From Fictibacillus aquaticus (lineage in GTDB: Bacteria > Bacillota > Bacilli > Bacillales > Fictibacillaceae), in assembly GCF_002245695.1 (NCBI RefSeq), contig NZ_NOII01000003.1:620001-684000 (forward strand): a stretch of DNA of 64,000 nt, in the 5' to 3' direction. The translations under genes were made by a program, and so were the position numbers. Under the pieces are notes generated by a model that was not told where the DNA came from, did no database searches, and worked only from the letters and a program-made list of their open reading frames with translations. Every line of letters starts with the position of its first letter. The first letter of the stretch is position 1. Shown in pieces: positions 49,310 through 57,272 of the stretch.

Positions 49310-49834
49310 TTGCGATTACAGGACAAAAAGGTGTTAAGCCTTGTGCATCATGATTTTGAAGACTTGGAGCTGTGGTATCCGATACTTCGTTTAAGAGAAG
49401 AAGGAGCAAAGGTCGATCTTGTTGGTGAGAAGGCTGGCGAGACGTACATCGGAAAATATGGAGTGCCGGCTGAGAGCGATTTTGCATTTGGCGATGTAAA
49501 AGCTGAGGATTATGACGCCATTCTCGTGCCAGGTGGCTGGGCGCCGGACAAGCTGCGCCGTTTTCCGGAGGTACTTGAGATGGTCCGACACATGGAAGAA
49601 AAGCGAAAGCCGATCGGCCAGATCTGTCATGCCGGCTGGGTGCTGATTTCGGCAAAAGTACTGGAAGGGAAGAAGGTCACGAGCACGCCAGGAATCCGGG
49701 ATGACATGGAGAATGCAGGATGCGAGTGGCTGGACGAGCCGGTTGTCGTCGACGGCCATCTCATCTCAAGCCGCCGTCCGCCTGATCTCCCAGACTACAT
49801 GAGAGAGTTCGTTGAGGTGCTGGCAGGGAAGTAA
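49310..49834 (+). CDS. DJ-1/PfpI-family protein (type 1 glutamine amidotransferase-like)
   Basis: 174 residues with a TTG start after AAGGAGGAG. Core motifs: FEDLELWYPILRLREEGA, DYDAILVPGGWAPDKLRR (the Glu-like site loop), and the nucleophile elbow IGQICHAGWVLISA with the catalytic Cys followed by His. This is the PfpI/YhbO/YraA subgroup, proposed to be proteases or deglycases for methylglyoxal damage. It belongs to general stress protection. Confidence 0.9.
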   Translation: MRLQDKKVLSLVHHDFEDLELWYPILRLREEGAKVDLVGEKAGETYIGKYGVPAESDFAFGDVKAEDYDAILVPGGWAPDKLRRFPEVLEMVRHMEEKRKPIGQICHAGWVLISAKVLEGKKVTSTPGIRDDMENAGCEWLDEPVVVDGHLISSRRPPDLPDYMREFVEVLAGK

Positions 49835-49850
49835 TGGGGGTACGGTACCC
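49835..49850. repeat. Mini palindrome, collapsed GGTACC-core unit
   Basis: GGGGTACGGTACCCC, an odd-length perfect palindrome that keeps one half of the core plus its complement. It starts just after the DJ-1/PfpI stop and precedes the hairpin at 49859. Confidence 0.85.
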
Positions 49851-49858
49851 CATATAGA

Positions 49859-49903
49859 CAAAAAGCAGCAAAAGTCCATCTCCGGTGGACTTTCGCTGCT
49901 TTT
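49859..49903 (+). terminator. Strong terminator hairpin coupled to the mini palindrome
   Basis: AAAAAGCAGC-A-AAAGTCCA pairs with TGGACTTT-C-GCTGCTTTTT around a seven-base loop (single A/C mismatch). The 51711/51735 pair has the same layout. Confidence 0.9.
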
Positions 49904-50007
49904 TACAATTTTTTTAGTGTTTATTTTAGTGCACAATTTTTATTACTATTAGATTTTATCCAATGAGTGGTATGCTTTTTGTAAGACTTTATAAAGGAGT
50001 GTTTGCC

Positions 50008-50250
50008 ATGCCGATGCCGTTGACATTGCAAGGGACGATTGTGACAAACGGAAAAGAAAAGCGCTTAGCGGGTAATCTGTTTGAACTGGAGTTAGAAGGC
50101 TATCATCTGTTTCAGCTCGATGCTCCAGTAAATGTGAGAAAGAGCGAAAAAAGCGGTGAAGCAGGGACTGCGATCGTGCGCGAATTGACTTTCAAGAACA
50201 GTAAAACCACATTGGTATATGACCTGGAGAGCCTGCACGGGGTGAACTAA
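50008..50250 (+). CDS. DUF2584-family protein
   Basis: I take the ATG at 50008 with AAAGGAG upstream; the frame from 49963 adds 15 residues without support. It is 80 residues beginning MPMPLTLQGTIVTNGKEKRL and ending SLHGVN. This matches my memory of DUF2584, a small cytoplasmic beta-rich family of Bacillales. Function unknown. A palindrome follows ten bases after the stop. Confidence 0.8.
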   Translation: MPMPLTLQGTIVTNGKEKRLAGNLFELELEGYHLFQLDAPVNVRKSEKSGEAGTAIVRELTFKNSKTTLVYDLESLHGVN

Positions 50251-50259
50251 AAAAGGTTA

Positions 50260-50304
50260 CAAGGATGGGGGTACGGTACCTTTGGTACCGTACCCCCATC
50301 CTTG
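50260..50304. repeat. GGTACC-core palindrome (type TAC)
   Basis: Outer stem CAAGGATG/CATCCTTG, core GGGGTACGGTACC-TTT-GGTACCGTACCCC, followed by TTTTT. Likely terminator of the DUF2584 gene. Confidence 0.93.
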
Positions 50305-50337
50305 TTTTTCACCGTCAGCATAACCTTCAAGTGTGCG

Positions 50338-50351
50338 AGTACCGTACCCCC
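50338..50351. repeat. Solo right arm of the GGTACC-core family
   Basis: GTACCGTACCCCC without a matching left arm, 34 bases downstream of the full unit. It looks like a remnant of a second, partly deleted copy. Confidence 0.65.
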
Positions 50352-50459
50352 AAAGATAACTCAGCACATTTCCTGAACTATGTAGTCTATTTATTTGTTT
50401 TTAATTTTCAGATAAAGATGTATAATATGATTCAGATACATATATAGGGGGCCAATTAT

Positions 50460-51695
50460 ATGAAAACGTTCAAGGAAAAGCTTGATCAGTATGCTGAACT
50501 GGTTGTTAAGGTAGGCTTGAATGTACAGAAAGGACAGCGTTTGCAGATCAATTCTTCGATCGAGTCGGCTGAGTTTACACGCCTTGTTGTAAAGCATGCG
50601 TACGAAGCCGGGGCAAAGCAAGTGTTTATTGACTGGAACGACAGTGAGTCGAACCGCTATCATTATACAGGAGCTTCTGAAGAAGTGCTTCAAAATGACC
50701 TGCAGCAGTGGGACATCGACAAATATCATAGCCTGGCTGAAAATCATGACTGTTTATTGATGGTAACAGGAAATGACCCGGATGCTTATAAAGGGGTTCC
50801 GCCTGAGCGCATGATGATGGTTCAGAAAAACCGCGGTGAAAAGCTTCAGAAGTTTTCCGAGGCACAGCTGCGCGGGGATATTCACTGGGCGATCGCTGGC
50901 TCTGTTACTCCAGGCTGGGCGAAATCTGTTTTTCCTGACAAAAATGAAGAAGAAGCGGTCGAGGCACTTTGGGAAGCTGTTTTTAAAACGGTTCGCATGG
51001 ACGAAGAGAACCCAGTGGCAGCCTGGGAAGAGCATGTTGGCACGCTGACTGATAAAATGAACTATTTGAACGAGCAGAAATTTAAAACACTTCACTATAA
51101 ATCTGCAACTGCAGACTTAAGTATTGATCTTCATCCGGATCACATCTGGGTTGGCGGAGGACATCACTCTACTTTCGGCACATATTACATACCGAACCTG
51201 CCGACAGAAGAAGTATTCACAACTCCGCTTAAAACGGGCGTGAACGGTACGGTCTCGAGCACGAAGCCATTGTCTGTGATGGGTAACATGATCGAAAACT
51301 TTACCCTGACGTTTAAAGACGGAAAAGTAGTGGACTATAAAGCGGAAAAAGGCGAAGACACACTGAAGCAGCTGCTTAGCATCGACGAAGGCATGCTCTA
51401 TCTTGGAGAAGTGGCACTCGTTCCGCATGACTCGCCAATCTCTAATTCTGGTATCGTGTTCAACAACACGCTGTATGATGAGAACGCATCTTGCCACCTC
51501 GCAGTCGGCACGGCGATTACGATGACAGTAGATGGCGGAGGAGCTATGAGCAAGGAAGAGCTTGAGGCGAAGGATGTTAACCAAAGCCGCGGGCATACGG
51601 ACTTCATGATCGGATCAGCTGATCTTCAGATCGAAGCTGAATACAGTGACGGCCGCCGCATCCAGCTGTTCAAAGACGGCAACTGGGCGGTATAA
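50460..51695 (+). CDS. ampS: M29-family metalloaminopeptidase (AmpS/PepS)
   Basis: 411 residues, preceded by AGGGGG and a probable -10 TATAAT at 50421. Family features: KVGLNVQKGQRLQINSSIES, metal and active-site region with RNPVAAWEEH-like and DLHPDHIWVGGGHHSTFGTY, then GVNGTVSSTKPL, and a C-terminal HLAVGTAI plus SRGHTDFMIGS. Size matches the family (about 410). It is a cytoplasmic exopeptidase that trims N-terminal residues. Confidence 0.95.
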   Translation: MKTFKEKLDQYAELVVKVGLNVQKGQRLQINSSIESAEFTRLVVKHAYEAGAKQVFIDWNDSESNRYHYTGASEEVLQNDLQQWDIDKYHSLAENHDCLLMVTGNDPDAYKGVPPERMMMVQKNRGEKLQKFSEAQLRGDIHWAIAGSVTPGWAKSVFPDKNEEEAVEALWEAVFKTVRMDEENPVAAWEEHVGTLTDKMNYLNEQKFKTLHYKSATADLSIDLHPDHIWVGGGHHSTFGTYYIPNLPTEEVFTTPLKTGVNGTVSSTKPLSVMGNMIENFTLTFKDGKVVDYKAEKGEDTLKQLLSIDEGMLYLGEVALVPHDSPISNSGIVFNNTLYDENASCHLAVGTAITMTVDGGGAMSKEELEAKDVNQSRGHTDFMIGSADLQIEAEYSDGRRIQLFKDGNWAV

Positions 51696-51710
51696 CAGTT
51701 TTAAATAATT

Positions 51711-51726
51711 GGGGGTACGGTACCCC
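51711..51726. repeat. Mini palindrome (second copy)
   Basis: GGGGTACGGTACCCC, 16 bases after the AmpS stop, followed by AAGACAAAA and a hairpin, the same order as at 49835. Confidence 0.85.
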
Positions 51727-51734
51727 GAAAAGAC

Positions 51735-51779
51735 AAAACGCCATAAATGTCCATACGGCATGGACATTTATGGCGTTTT
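51735..51779 (+). terminator. Perfect 20-bp terminator hairpin coupled to the mini palindrome
   Basis: AAAACGCCATAAATGTCCAT pairs perfectly with ATGGACATTTATGGCGTTTT around a five-base loop, followed by TTTT. Confidence 0.95.
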
Positions 51780-51796
51780 TATGTGGAAAAACATTT

Positions 51797-51888
51797 TGGG
51801 GTACGGTACTCCGGAAAATTCATTTTCGAAAAAACGGGAAATGGTGCGGCTTTTCTATACTGAAAATTGTGGCGGTACCGTACCCCCA
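51797..51888. repeat. Wide-spaced GGTACC-core pair (arms 60 bases apart)
   Basis: TGGGGTACGGTACT at 51797 and GGTACCGTACCCCCA at 51874 face each other around a 60-base interior without inner hairpin or gene. It may be an expanded or insertion-split unit. The remaining sequence to 52006 holds only the lipase gene leader. Confidence 0.7.
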
Positions 51889-52006
51889 TCAGTCTAACCC
51901 CCATCCCCCCAACCCACCTAGCAATTAAATCCATGTTATAAGAACAATAAACTTTTCTGATATAGAATGTTACAATGAACGAAAAATCAGGAGGTTAAGC
52001 GATTGC

Positions 52007-52936
52007 ATGAAAAAACGTTACTTTAATCTTATTAAACTACTTTTAGTGTTGTCCCTAGCTTCAGGAAGTATGTTATTCTCAAAAACTAACCAGGCGCAAG
52101 CGTCTGAGCCGCCGAGCACAAAAACTTTTTACAAGTTTTCTAAACTCTCGTATGTGAACGCGCGAAAAGAGAAATCCAGCATCGTGAATCAGCTTCCGAG
52201 CGGGTGGAAGTTTGTTGAACAAATCGATGACGTTTACAATCCTTATCATGCGGCGTTCAGACCGAACGGTGCTATTTCTTCAGGTCTTTCGCTGTCTGTT
52301 TTTGTGAACAATGATAAAGATCAAGTGGTTATTGCTTACCGTGGAACAAGCGGCGGGTGGGTAGATTGGCATAATAATCTGAGAGCGGCGACGGGCGACG
52401 AGAACGTTCAAGTGAAAAACGCTCATTTATACTTAAATTACTTTTACAAAAACAATGAAAAATATAGAGAATATGATTGGTTTTTCACCGGGCACTCGCT
52501 TGGTGGATGGCTTTCTCAAAAGCTATTTTTAGATGCGGAAAACAATACGGTTTATAATACGAGCAGCAACAAATATAAATATTATGGAAAGATTAAAAAG
52601 AAATCCATATCGAAAGCCGTAACATTCAATCCGATCCCGATGTCCATAAAGCACACTCCGTCAGCAGACTGGGAAGACATGGACAGTGAATCGGATGTGA
52701 CGAACCATGTAATCCAAAATGAAGTGCTAAATGAATTTATTGTTGTGAAACCAAACGAATTTAAGTATCTTGGCAAAGTAAAATACTATGACAGGAACAT
52801 CAAGAATCTATATCAGCTTGGCTACAGTAAGAGCCAGCTGCGTGAAATGTCCGATAATCAGCTGATGAAATTTCTATACGATAACAAATCGGGCTTCGGC
52901 AAAATGTTTCAAGGACATTCTCTTAAAAGCTTCTAA
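52007..52936 (+). CDS. Secreted class-3 lipase-like hydrolase
   Basis: 309 residues. Sec signal peptide ends near QAQASE, ATG preceded by AGGAGG. The lipase core shows VIAYRGTSGGWVDWHNNL (oxyanion region) and the nucleophile elbow FFTGHSLGGWLSQK, Ser in GHSLGG. The Asp and His of the triad are likely in the C-terminal half. The protein is exported and should hydrolyse lipid esters outside the cell. It is not close to the 697-residue lipase-fold protein at 25144. Confidence 0.85.
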   Translation: MKKRYFNLIKLLLVLSLASGSMLFSKTNQAQASEPPSTKTFYKFSKLSYVNARKEKSSIVNQLPSGWKFVEQIDDVYNPYHAAFRPNGAISSGLSLSVFVNNDKDQVVIAYRGTSGGWVDWHNNLRAATGDENVQVKNAHLYLNYFYKNNEKYREYDWFFTGHSLGGWLSQKLFLDAENNTVYNTSSNKYKYYGKIKKKSISKAVTFNPIPMSIKHTPSADWEDMDSESDVTNHVIQNEVLNEFIVVKPNEFKYLGKVKYYDRNIKNLYQLGYSKSQLREMSDNQLMKFLYDNKSGFGKMFQGHSLKSF

Positions 52937-52942
52937 AATAGT

Positions 52943-52987
52943 AAAATCCCGAAAGACAGCTAAACAAGCTGTTTTCGGGATTTTTTT
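52943..52987 (+). terminator. Intrinsic terminator
   Basis: AAAATCCCGAAA-ACAGC pairs with GCTGT-TTTCGGGATTTT, followed by a run of T. Confidence 0.92.
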
Positions 52988-53014
52988 AATGAGGGGCGAA
53001 TACTGATATACAGA

Positions 53015-53176
53015 TTTATTTGCGAATCATGAACTTTTATTTGCAGATTTAACGGGTTTATTTGTAGATATCAATTTTTATTTGCAAAACGTATTTTCTA
53101 TAAAAATATTAATTGCATATGAACCTGTTTATCAATTTTACACCCGTTTTATTTGCAAGAAACTCCATTTATTTGC
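53015..53176 (+). repeat. Array of TTTATTTGC repeats (copy 2)
   Basis: TTTATTTGC (or TTTATTTGT) at 53015, 53036, 53057, 53077, 53148 and 53168, with a degenerate TTTATCAAT at 53127. Spacing is 20-21 bp. The last two units are preceded by CCGTT and CTCCA, as in the 1021 array, so the two arrays share polarity and internal order. It lies between a terminator and the exopolysaccharide promoter. Confidence 0.8.
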
Positions 53177-53247
53177 ACCTCCTGTGACACACTCATCACC
53201 TCAGTACACACCACAATAAACTAAAACTTTAGCCTGTATGTTTATTC

Positions 53248-53276
53248 TTGCCAGCATTTAGGGTATGTACTATACT
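53248..53276 (+). promoter_or_regulatory. Sigma-A promoter of the exopolysaccharide operon
   Basis: TTGCCA, 17-base spacer, TATACT. The predicted start is near 53283, directly before a SinR-type operator. Confidence 0.75.
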
Positions 53277-53286
53277 GTAACAAAAC

Positions 53287-53302
53287 GTTCTATAAAAAGA
53301 AC
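53287..53302 (+). promoter_or_regulatory. SinR-type operator at the exopolysaccharide promoter
   Basis: GTTCTATAAAAAGAAC, an inverted repeat of the SinR box GTTCT(Y/A)T with six bases between half-sites; a further GTTCTTT is at 53309-53315. It overlaps the expected transcription start. A SinR homologue is encoded in the same cluster at 63529. Confidence 0.78.
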
Positions 53303-53338
53303 GAAAGTGTTCTTTTTATAATCGAAGGGGGTGAGGCT

Positions 53339-54526
53339 TTGAGAATTTTATATATCACGCCGCGTGTTCCATTTCCTCCTCGGAAGGGAGATCAGCTGCG
53401 ATCGTATCAGCAGCTGAAGGGCCTGCACAAGCTTGGGCATGACATTCATCTGATCTCATTTGGACAAGGTACCGTACCCCAAGAGCTTGCGAAGATTTGC
53501 TCAAAAGTGGATCTTGTTCCCTTCAGCAAAATTACTGCCCTCAAGAATACGGTGATAGGACTGAAAAACAGCTCACCGCTTCAGGTTGCTTTTTACACAA
53601 GCGAAAACTTCACCCGCACCATAGACCACGCCATCCGAAATAACTACTACGATATCGTTCACAGCCAGCTCGTCCGGACGTTTCCTTACTTTCATTCTAT
53701 TAAAGAGCTGCCTAATGTTATTGATTTTGTTGACTGCATCTCACTGAACCTGAACCGGCGCACTGCATTTACACGATCACTTCTCAACCCGGTGTTCTCA
53801 TTCGAATCCAAACGGATCGCACGTTTAGAAAAAGCAGCGGCTGTCTGTTATGACGGCGGCATCTTCATCTCAAAAGTAGACAAAGCTGCTGTTACATCAG
53901 ACAGCACTGTGACCACGATCAGCAATGGCGTTGACCTCGATTACTTTTCCTATCAGCACGAATTTACCTCAGAAAACAACGTCGTGTTTGTTGGCAATAT
54001 GTCTTACGCGCCGAACCGCGAGGGTGTGAAACACTTTATCCAGAACATTTACCCGCACATAAAAATCACCGAATTCAAGCTTTACATCGTCGGACGCGAG
54101 CCGACCAAAGACATTATCGCATTGAGCGGAAAATACCCGAATATCGTCGTAACTGGCGAAGTGCCGGATATACGCACATACTTGCGCAGGGCGAAATTGT
54201 TCGTCTGCCCGCTGCAGACAGGGGCTGGTGTGCAGAACAAGGTGCTTGAGGCAATGGCTGCAGGCGTTCCGGTCTTGACGACATCGATCGTGAACGACCC
54301 GATTGGCGGGCGCGACAACGACACAATTTTCGTTCGCAACTCAGACAAAGATTTCGCTGCTTCCATCACAGAGCTCCTTTCAAAGCCAGCACAGCTTGAG
54401 CAGACAAGAGCAGCAGCCCGCCAGTTTGTTGAGCAGCATTACCGATGGGAGCGTTTGAACCGCCAGCTCGAGCAGTTTTACCGAGATGTGATTCAGAAAA
54501 AACGTTTAAATGAGGTGACAGGATGA
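53339..54526 (+). CDS. GT4-family glycosyltransferase
   Basis: 395 residues with TTG start after GGGGGTGAGG. N-terminal RILYITPRVPFPPRKGDQLR and the C-terminal donor-binding loop GVQNKVLEAMAAGVPVLTTS are typical of GT-B fold, family 4 enzymes. It adds a sugar to a lipid-linked exopolysaccharide repeat at the cytoplasmic face. It is the first gene of the EPS operon. A right-arm sequence of the GGTACC-core family (GGTACCGTACCCC) occurs at 53468-53480 within the coding region. Confidence 0.88.
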   Translation: MRILYITPRVPFPPRKGDQLRSYQQLKGLHKLGHDIHLISFGQGTVPQELAKICSKVDLVPFSKITALKNTVIGLKNSSPLQVAFYTSENFTRTIDHAIRNNYYDIVHSQLVRTFPYFHSIKELPNVIDFVDCISLNLNRRTAFTRSLLNPVFSFESKRIARLEKAAAVCYDGGIFISKVDKAAVTSDSTVTTISNGVDLDYFSYQHEFTSENNVVFVGNMSYAPNREGVKHFIQNIYPHIKITEFKLYIVGREPTKDIIALSGKYPNIVVTGEVPDIRTYLRRAKLFVCPLQTGAGVQNKVLEAMAAGVPVLTTSIVNDPIGGRDNDTIFVRNSDKDFAASITELLSKPAQLEQTRAAARQFVEQHYRWERLNRQLEQFYRDVIQKKRLNEVTG

Positions 54527-55908
54527 AGCTTGTACTTTTATCAGGAGGTTCTGGCAAAAGGCTTTGGCCGCTGTCTAATGATGCCCGTTCCAAGCAGTTC
54601 CTTAAAGTCTTGGAAAACGATTTTGGTGAAAAAGAGTCGATGGTCCAAAGAGTATGGGGACAGCTGAGTGCGGCTGGGCTGACGAGCTCGACGGTCATCG
54701 CGACGAGCAAGGCACAGGTGGATATGATTTCAAGCCAGCTTGGAAAGCACAGCGGTGTGGTCGTTGAGCCGGAAAGGCGCGACACGTTTCCAGCCATCGC
54801 GCTCGCCGCGTCGTATCTGTATTCCGAAATGATGGCAGATCCGAATGAGGTTATGGCGGTGCTGCCGGTTGATCCTTACGTGGAAACGGCTTTTTTCCAT
54901 AAAATTAAAGAGCTTGAACAGGTAATTCACGAATCTCATGCAAACATCGCGCTGCTTGGGGTGAAGCCAACTTATCCATCCGAAAAGTACGGCTACATCG
55001 TGCCGGATAATGGAGAGCACGAAACGTGGATGAACGTGGCGTCATTTACTGAAAAGCCGAGCACGCAGCAGGCAGAGAAACTGATGAACAATAATGCGCT
55101 CTGGAATTGCGGAGTGTTCGCGTTCCGCCTTGGATACATTCTTTCCCTTCTCGCTAAAAAAGGCTTTCCGATGCAATACAGTGAGCTTCTGCCAAGGTAC
55201 AGCGAGCTGCCGGACATTAGCTTTGATTATGAAGTGGTGGAAAAAGAAGAGCATGTTGTGGCAGTTATGTACAAAGGCTATTGGAAGGACCTCGGGACGT
55301 GGAACACGCTTACAGATGAGATGAAAGGGAACAAGCTTGGCGCCGGCATGTTAAGTGATGATTGCGTGAACACGCATCTCATCAATGAGCTCGACATACC
55401 GGTGACGGTGATTGGGGCTTCTAATCTCGTTATCGCGGCAAGTCCGGACGGCATCCTTGTGTCCGATAAGGAAAAAAGCCATTATGTTAAAACGCTCGCG
55501 AAAGACCTTGGACACCGCCCGATGTACGAAGAGCGCCGGTGGGGCTGGTATAAGGTGCTTGATTTTTTAAAGGTGGAAAAGGATGCAGAGGTGCTGACAA
55601 AGCGGATCGGTGTGACAGCTGGGCAGAACTTGAGCTATCAGACGCATGACTATCGCAGCGAGGTGTGGACGATCATTAAAGGAATCGGTGAATTTGCTCT
55701 GAACGACGAGATTTTTCAAGTAAAGCCGGGTGATGTGCTGCAAATACCAGCCGGTGCCAAGCATGGGATACGCGCCATAACCGACATGGAAATCATCGAA
55801 GTGCAGACGGGCAGCCAGCTGATTGAAGAGGATATCGTCCGCATTTATATGAGCTGGGACGAGGTGGAACGCCATTGCAGAGGCAAAAAGCCTGCTGTTT
55901 CGCTATAA
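54523..55908 (+). CDS. manC: Mannose-1-phosphate guanylyltransferase / mannose-6-phosphate isomerase
   Basis: 461 residues. ATG overlaps the previous stop by four bases. The nucleotidyltransferase motif is LSGGSGKRLWPLSNDARSKQ, with VEPERRDTFPAIALAA and FTEKPS downstream. The C-terminal cupin domain (isomerase) shows GWYKVLDFLKVEKDAEVLTK and SLYQTHD-like LSYQTHDYRSE. It supplies GDP-mannose for the exopolysaccharide. Confidence 0.92.
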   Translation: MKLVLLSGGSGKRLWPLSNDARSKQFLKVLENDFGEKESMVQRVWGQLSAAGLTSSTVIATSKAQVDMISSQLGKHSGVVVEPERRDTFPAIALAASYLYSEMMADPNEVMAVLPVDPYVETAFFHKIKELEQVIHESHANIALLGVKPTYPSEKYGYIVPDNGEHETWMNVASFTEKPSTQQAEKLMNNNALWNCGVFAFRLGYILSLLAKKGFPMQYSELLPRYSELPDISFDYEVVEKEEHVVAVMYKGYWKDLGTWNTLTDEMKGNKLGAGMLSDDCVNTHLINELDIPVTVIGASNLVIAASPDGILVSDKEKSHYVKTLAKDLGHRPMYEERRWGWYKVLDFLKVEKDAEVLTKRIGVTAGQNLSYQTHDYRSEVWTIIKGIGEFALNDEIFQVKPGDVLQIPAGAKHGIRAITDMEIIEVQTGSQLIEEDIVRIYMSWDEVERHCRGKKPAVSL

Positions 55909-55933
55909 CATCAACCATCCGGGGGGATTTAAG

Positions 55934-56656
55934 ATGGATGACAGGATTGATTTGCGGAGATTTTTCTCCATTGTGTACAGAAGAGCTTTCCTGATTGTGG
56001 CTACGGCCATTTGCTTCGCGTTGCTGACTGCGGTTCTTACAATCTACGTCATAAAGCCTACATTTGAAGCGAGAGAGTACATTATTGTCGGCAAGCAGGT
56101 TGAAACGGAAACTCAGGAGTTTTACCGAAAGCTGGCGTCTTCGATGGACTTAATCAAGAGCCCGATCGTGCTCGGCGAGGTGAGCAAAACAGCACCTTTT
56201 ACAGGCGAAACGCTGAAAACGCTCGAGGATAAAATCGCGGTGCAAAACAACAAGGACTCTCAGATTCTTAACATCATTGTCAGGGACAGTGACAAGGAGT
56301 ACGCCAGAGAACTGGCGCTGCGTGTGGCTGATGTTTCGGCGGCAAAAATGAATTCACTTCTTGAGGTAAAGGTGAAAAATGAGAGTGGAGGAGCAGATGC
56401 ATCTATAAAACAGGTTGGCAGCAGCATCTTAAATATTGCGATTGGAACGGCGGCTGGTCTATTTTTCGGGATCCTTCTGGCGATGCTCCGTGAATATTTG
56501 GATGACAGTGTGCGCGGAGAAAGCGAAATAGAGGACTATTTTCAGCTGCCTCTTCTTGGTGAGGTGAATTTGAAGAAGAAAGAAAACCGCCGCACTCACT
56601 CCGAAAAATACGTATCCAATATCCAAAAGACGAGAGGGGGCGAGGTTGGTGTTTAG
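55934..56656 (+). CDS. Wzz/YveK-type chain-length determinant
   Basis: 240 residues with GGGGGG ribosome site. Two membrane helices (FLIVATAICFALLTAVLTIY and IGTAAGLFFGILLAMLREYL) bracket an external helical region, the Wzz layout. The C-terminal cytoplasmic tail ends at the next gene, which it overlaps by eleven bases. It acts as the membrane modulator for the following BY-kinase-like protein. Confidence 0.88.
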   Translation: MDDRIDLRRFFSIVYRRAFLIVATAICFALLTAVLTIYVIKPTFEAREYIIVGKQVETETQEFYRKLASSMDLIKSPIVLGEVSKTAPFTGETLKTLEDKIAVQNNKDSQILNIIVRDSDKEYARELALRVADVSAAKMNSLLEVKVKNESGGADASIKQVGSSILNIAIGTAAGLFFGILLAMLREYLDDSVRGESEIEDYFQLPLLGEVNLKKKENRRTHSEKYVSNIQKTRGGEVGV

Positions 56657-57263
56657 TCCGCGAAAAGAAAAATCATCGGTCCAATATCCGTTAACTCGGA
56701 TGGAACAGATCCGGATGGTACGGACAAACCTTGAAAGCCGTATCGGAAAAGGTAAGGCGGCAATCCTTGTCACATCTCCAGGCGGCGCCGAGCAGCAGGG
56801 GCTGATAACGGCAAAGCTTGGTGCAGCGCTCGCTGAACAAGGCAAGAATGTGCTGCTGATTGATGCCAACTTGCGAGAACCCTCGCTGCATGACTATTTT
56901 TCCACACGCAACCACAACGGTTTTACCGAATGTATGGAAAGAAAAGAGTTCATCATAGACCATGTTCACGCGACGTTTATCAACCGAGTTGCGCTGCTTA
57001 CGGCAGGAAACGGGAGTGCGCTGCTGCAGCATGACAGGATCAAGACGATCGTCGATGCGGCGAAGAGCATGTTTGACTGCATTCTGATCGACGCGCCTGG
57101 ATTTTTGCGCGATGCGGATGCGGGAACATTGATCAGCAGCTGTGATGGCGCCGTGCTTGTCGTCAAAACGAACAAGACAAAAAGGAAAGAACTTTCAGCA
57201 GTGAAGCAGCACTTTCTCCGCACCGAACAAACGATTTACGGTGTGATCTGCCAGACAGGTTAG
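56646..57263 (+). CDS. BY-kinase (CpsD/YveL)-like protein with degenerate Walker A
   Basis: 205 residues, TTG start with GAGGGGGCGAGG upstream; GTG at 56649 is an alternative. The fold is that of bacterial tyrosine kinases: RMEQIRMVRTNLESR, VLLIDANLREPSLHDYF (Walker A'), FDCILIDAPGF (Walker B). But Walker A reads SPGGAEQQGLITAKLGAAL, with the invariant GK[ST] replaced, and the C-terminal tyrosine cluster is absent. It is likely a pseudokinase or ATP-free regulator working with the Wzz protein. Confidence 0.82.
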   Translation: MVFSPRKEKSSVQYPLTRMEQIRMVRTNLESRIGKGKAAILVTSPGGAEQQGLITAKLGAALAEQGKNVLLIDANLREPSLHDYFSTRNHNGFTECMERKEFIIDHVHATFINRVALLTAGNGSALLQHDRIKTIVDAAKSMFDCILIDAPGFLRDADAGTLISSCDGAVLVVKTNKTKRKELSAVKQHFLRTEQTIYGVICQTG

Positions 57264-57272
57264 GTGAAGCGA

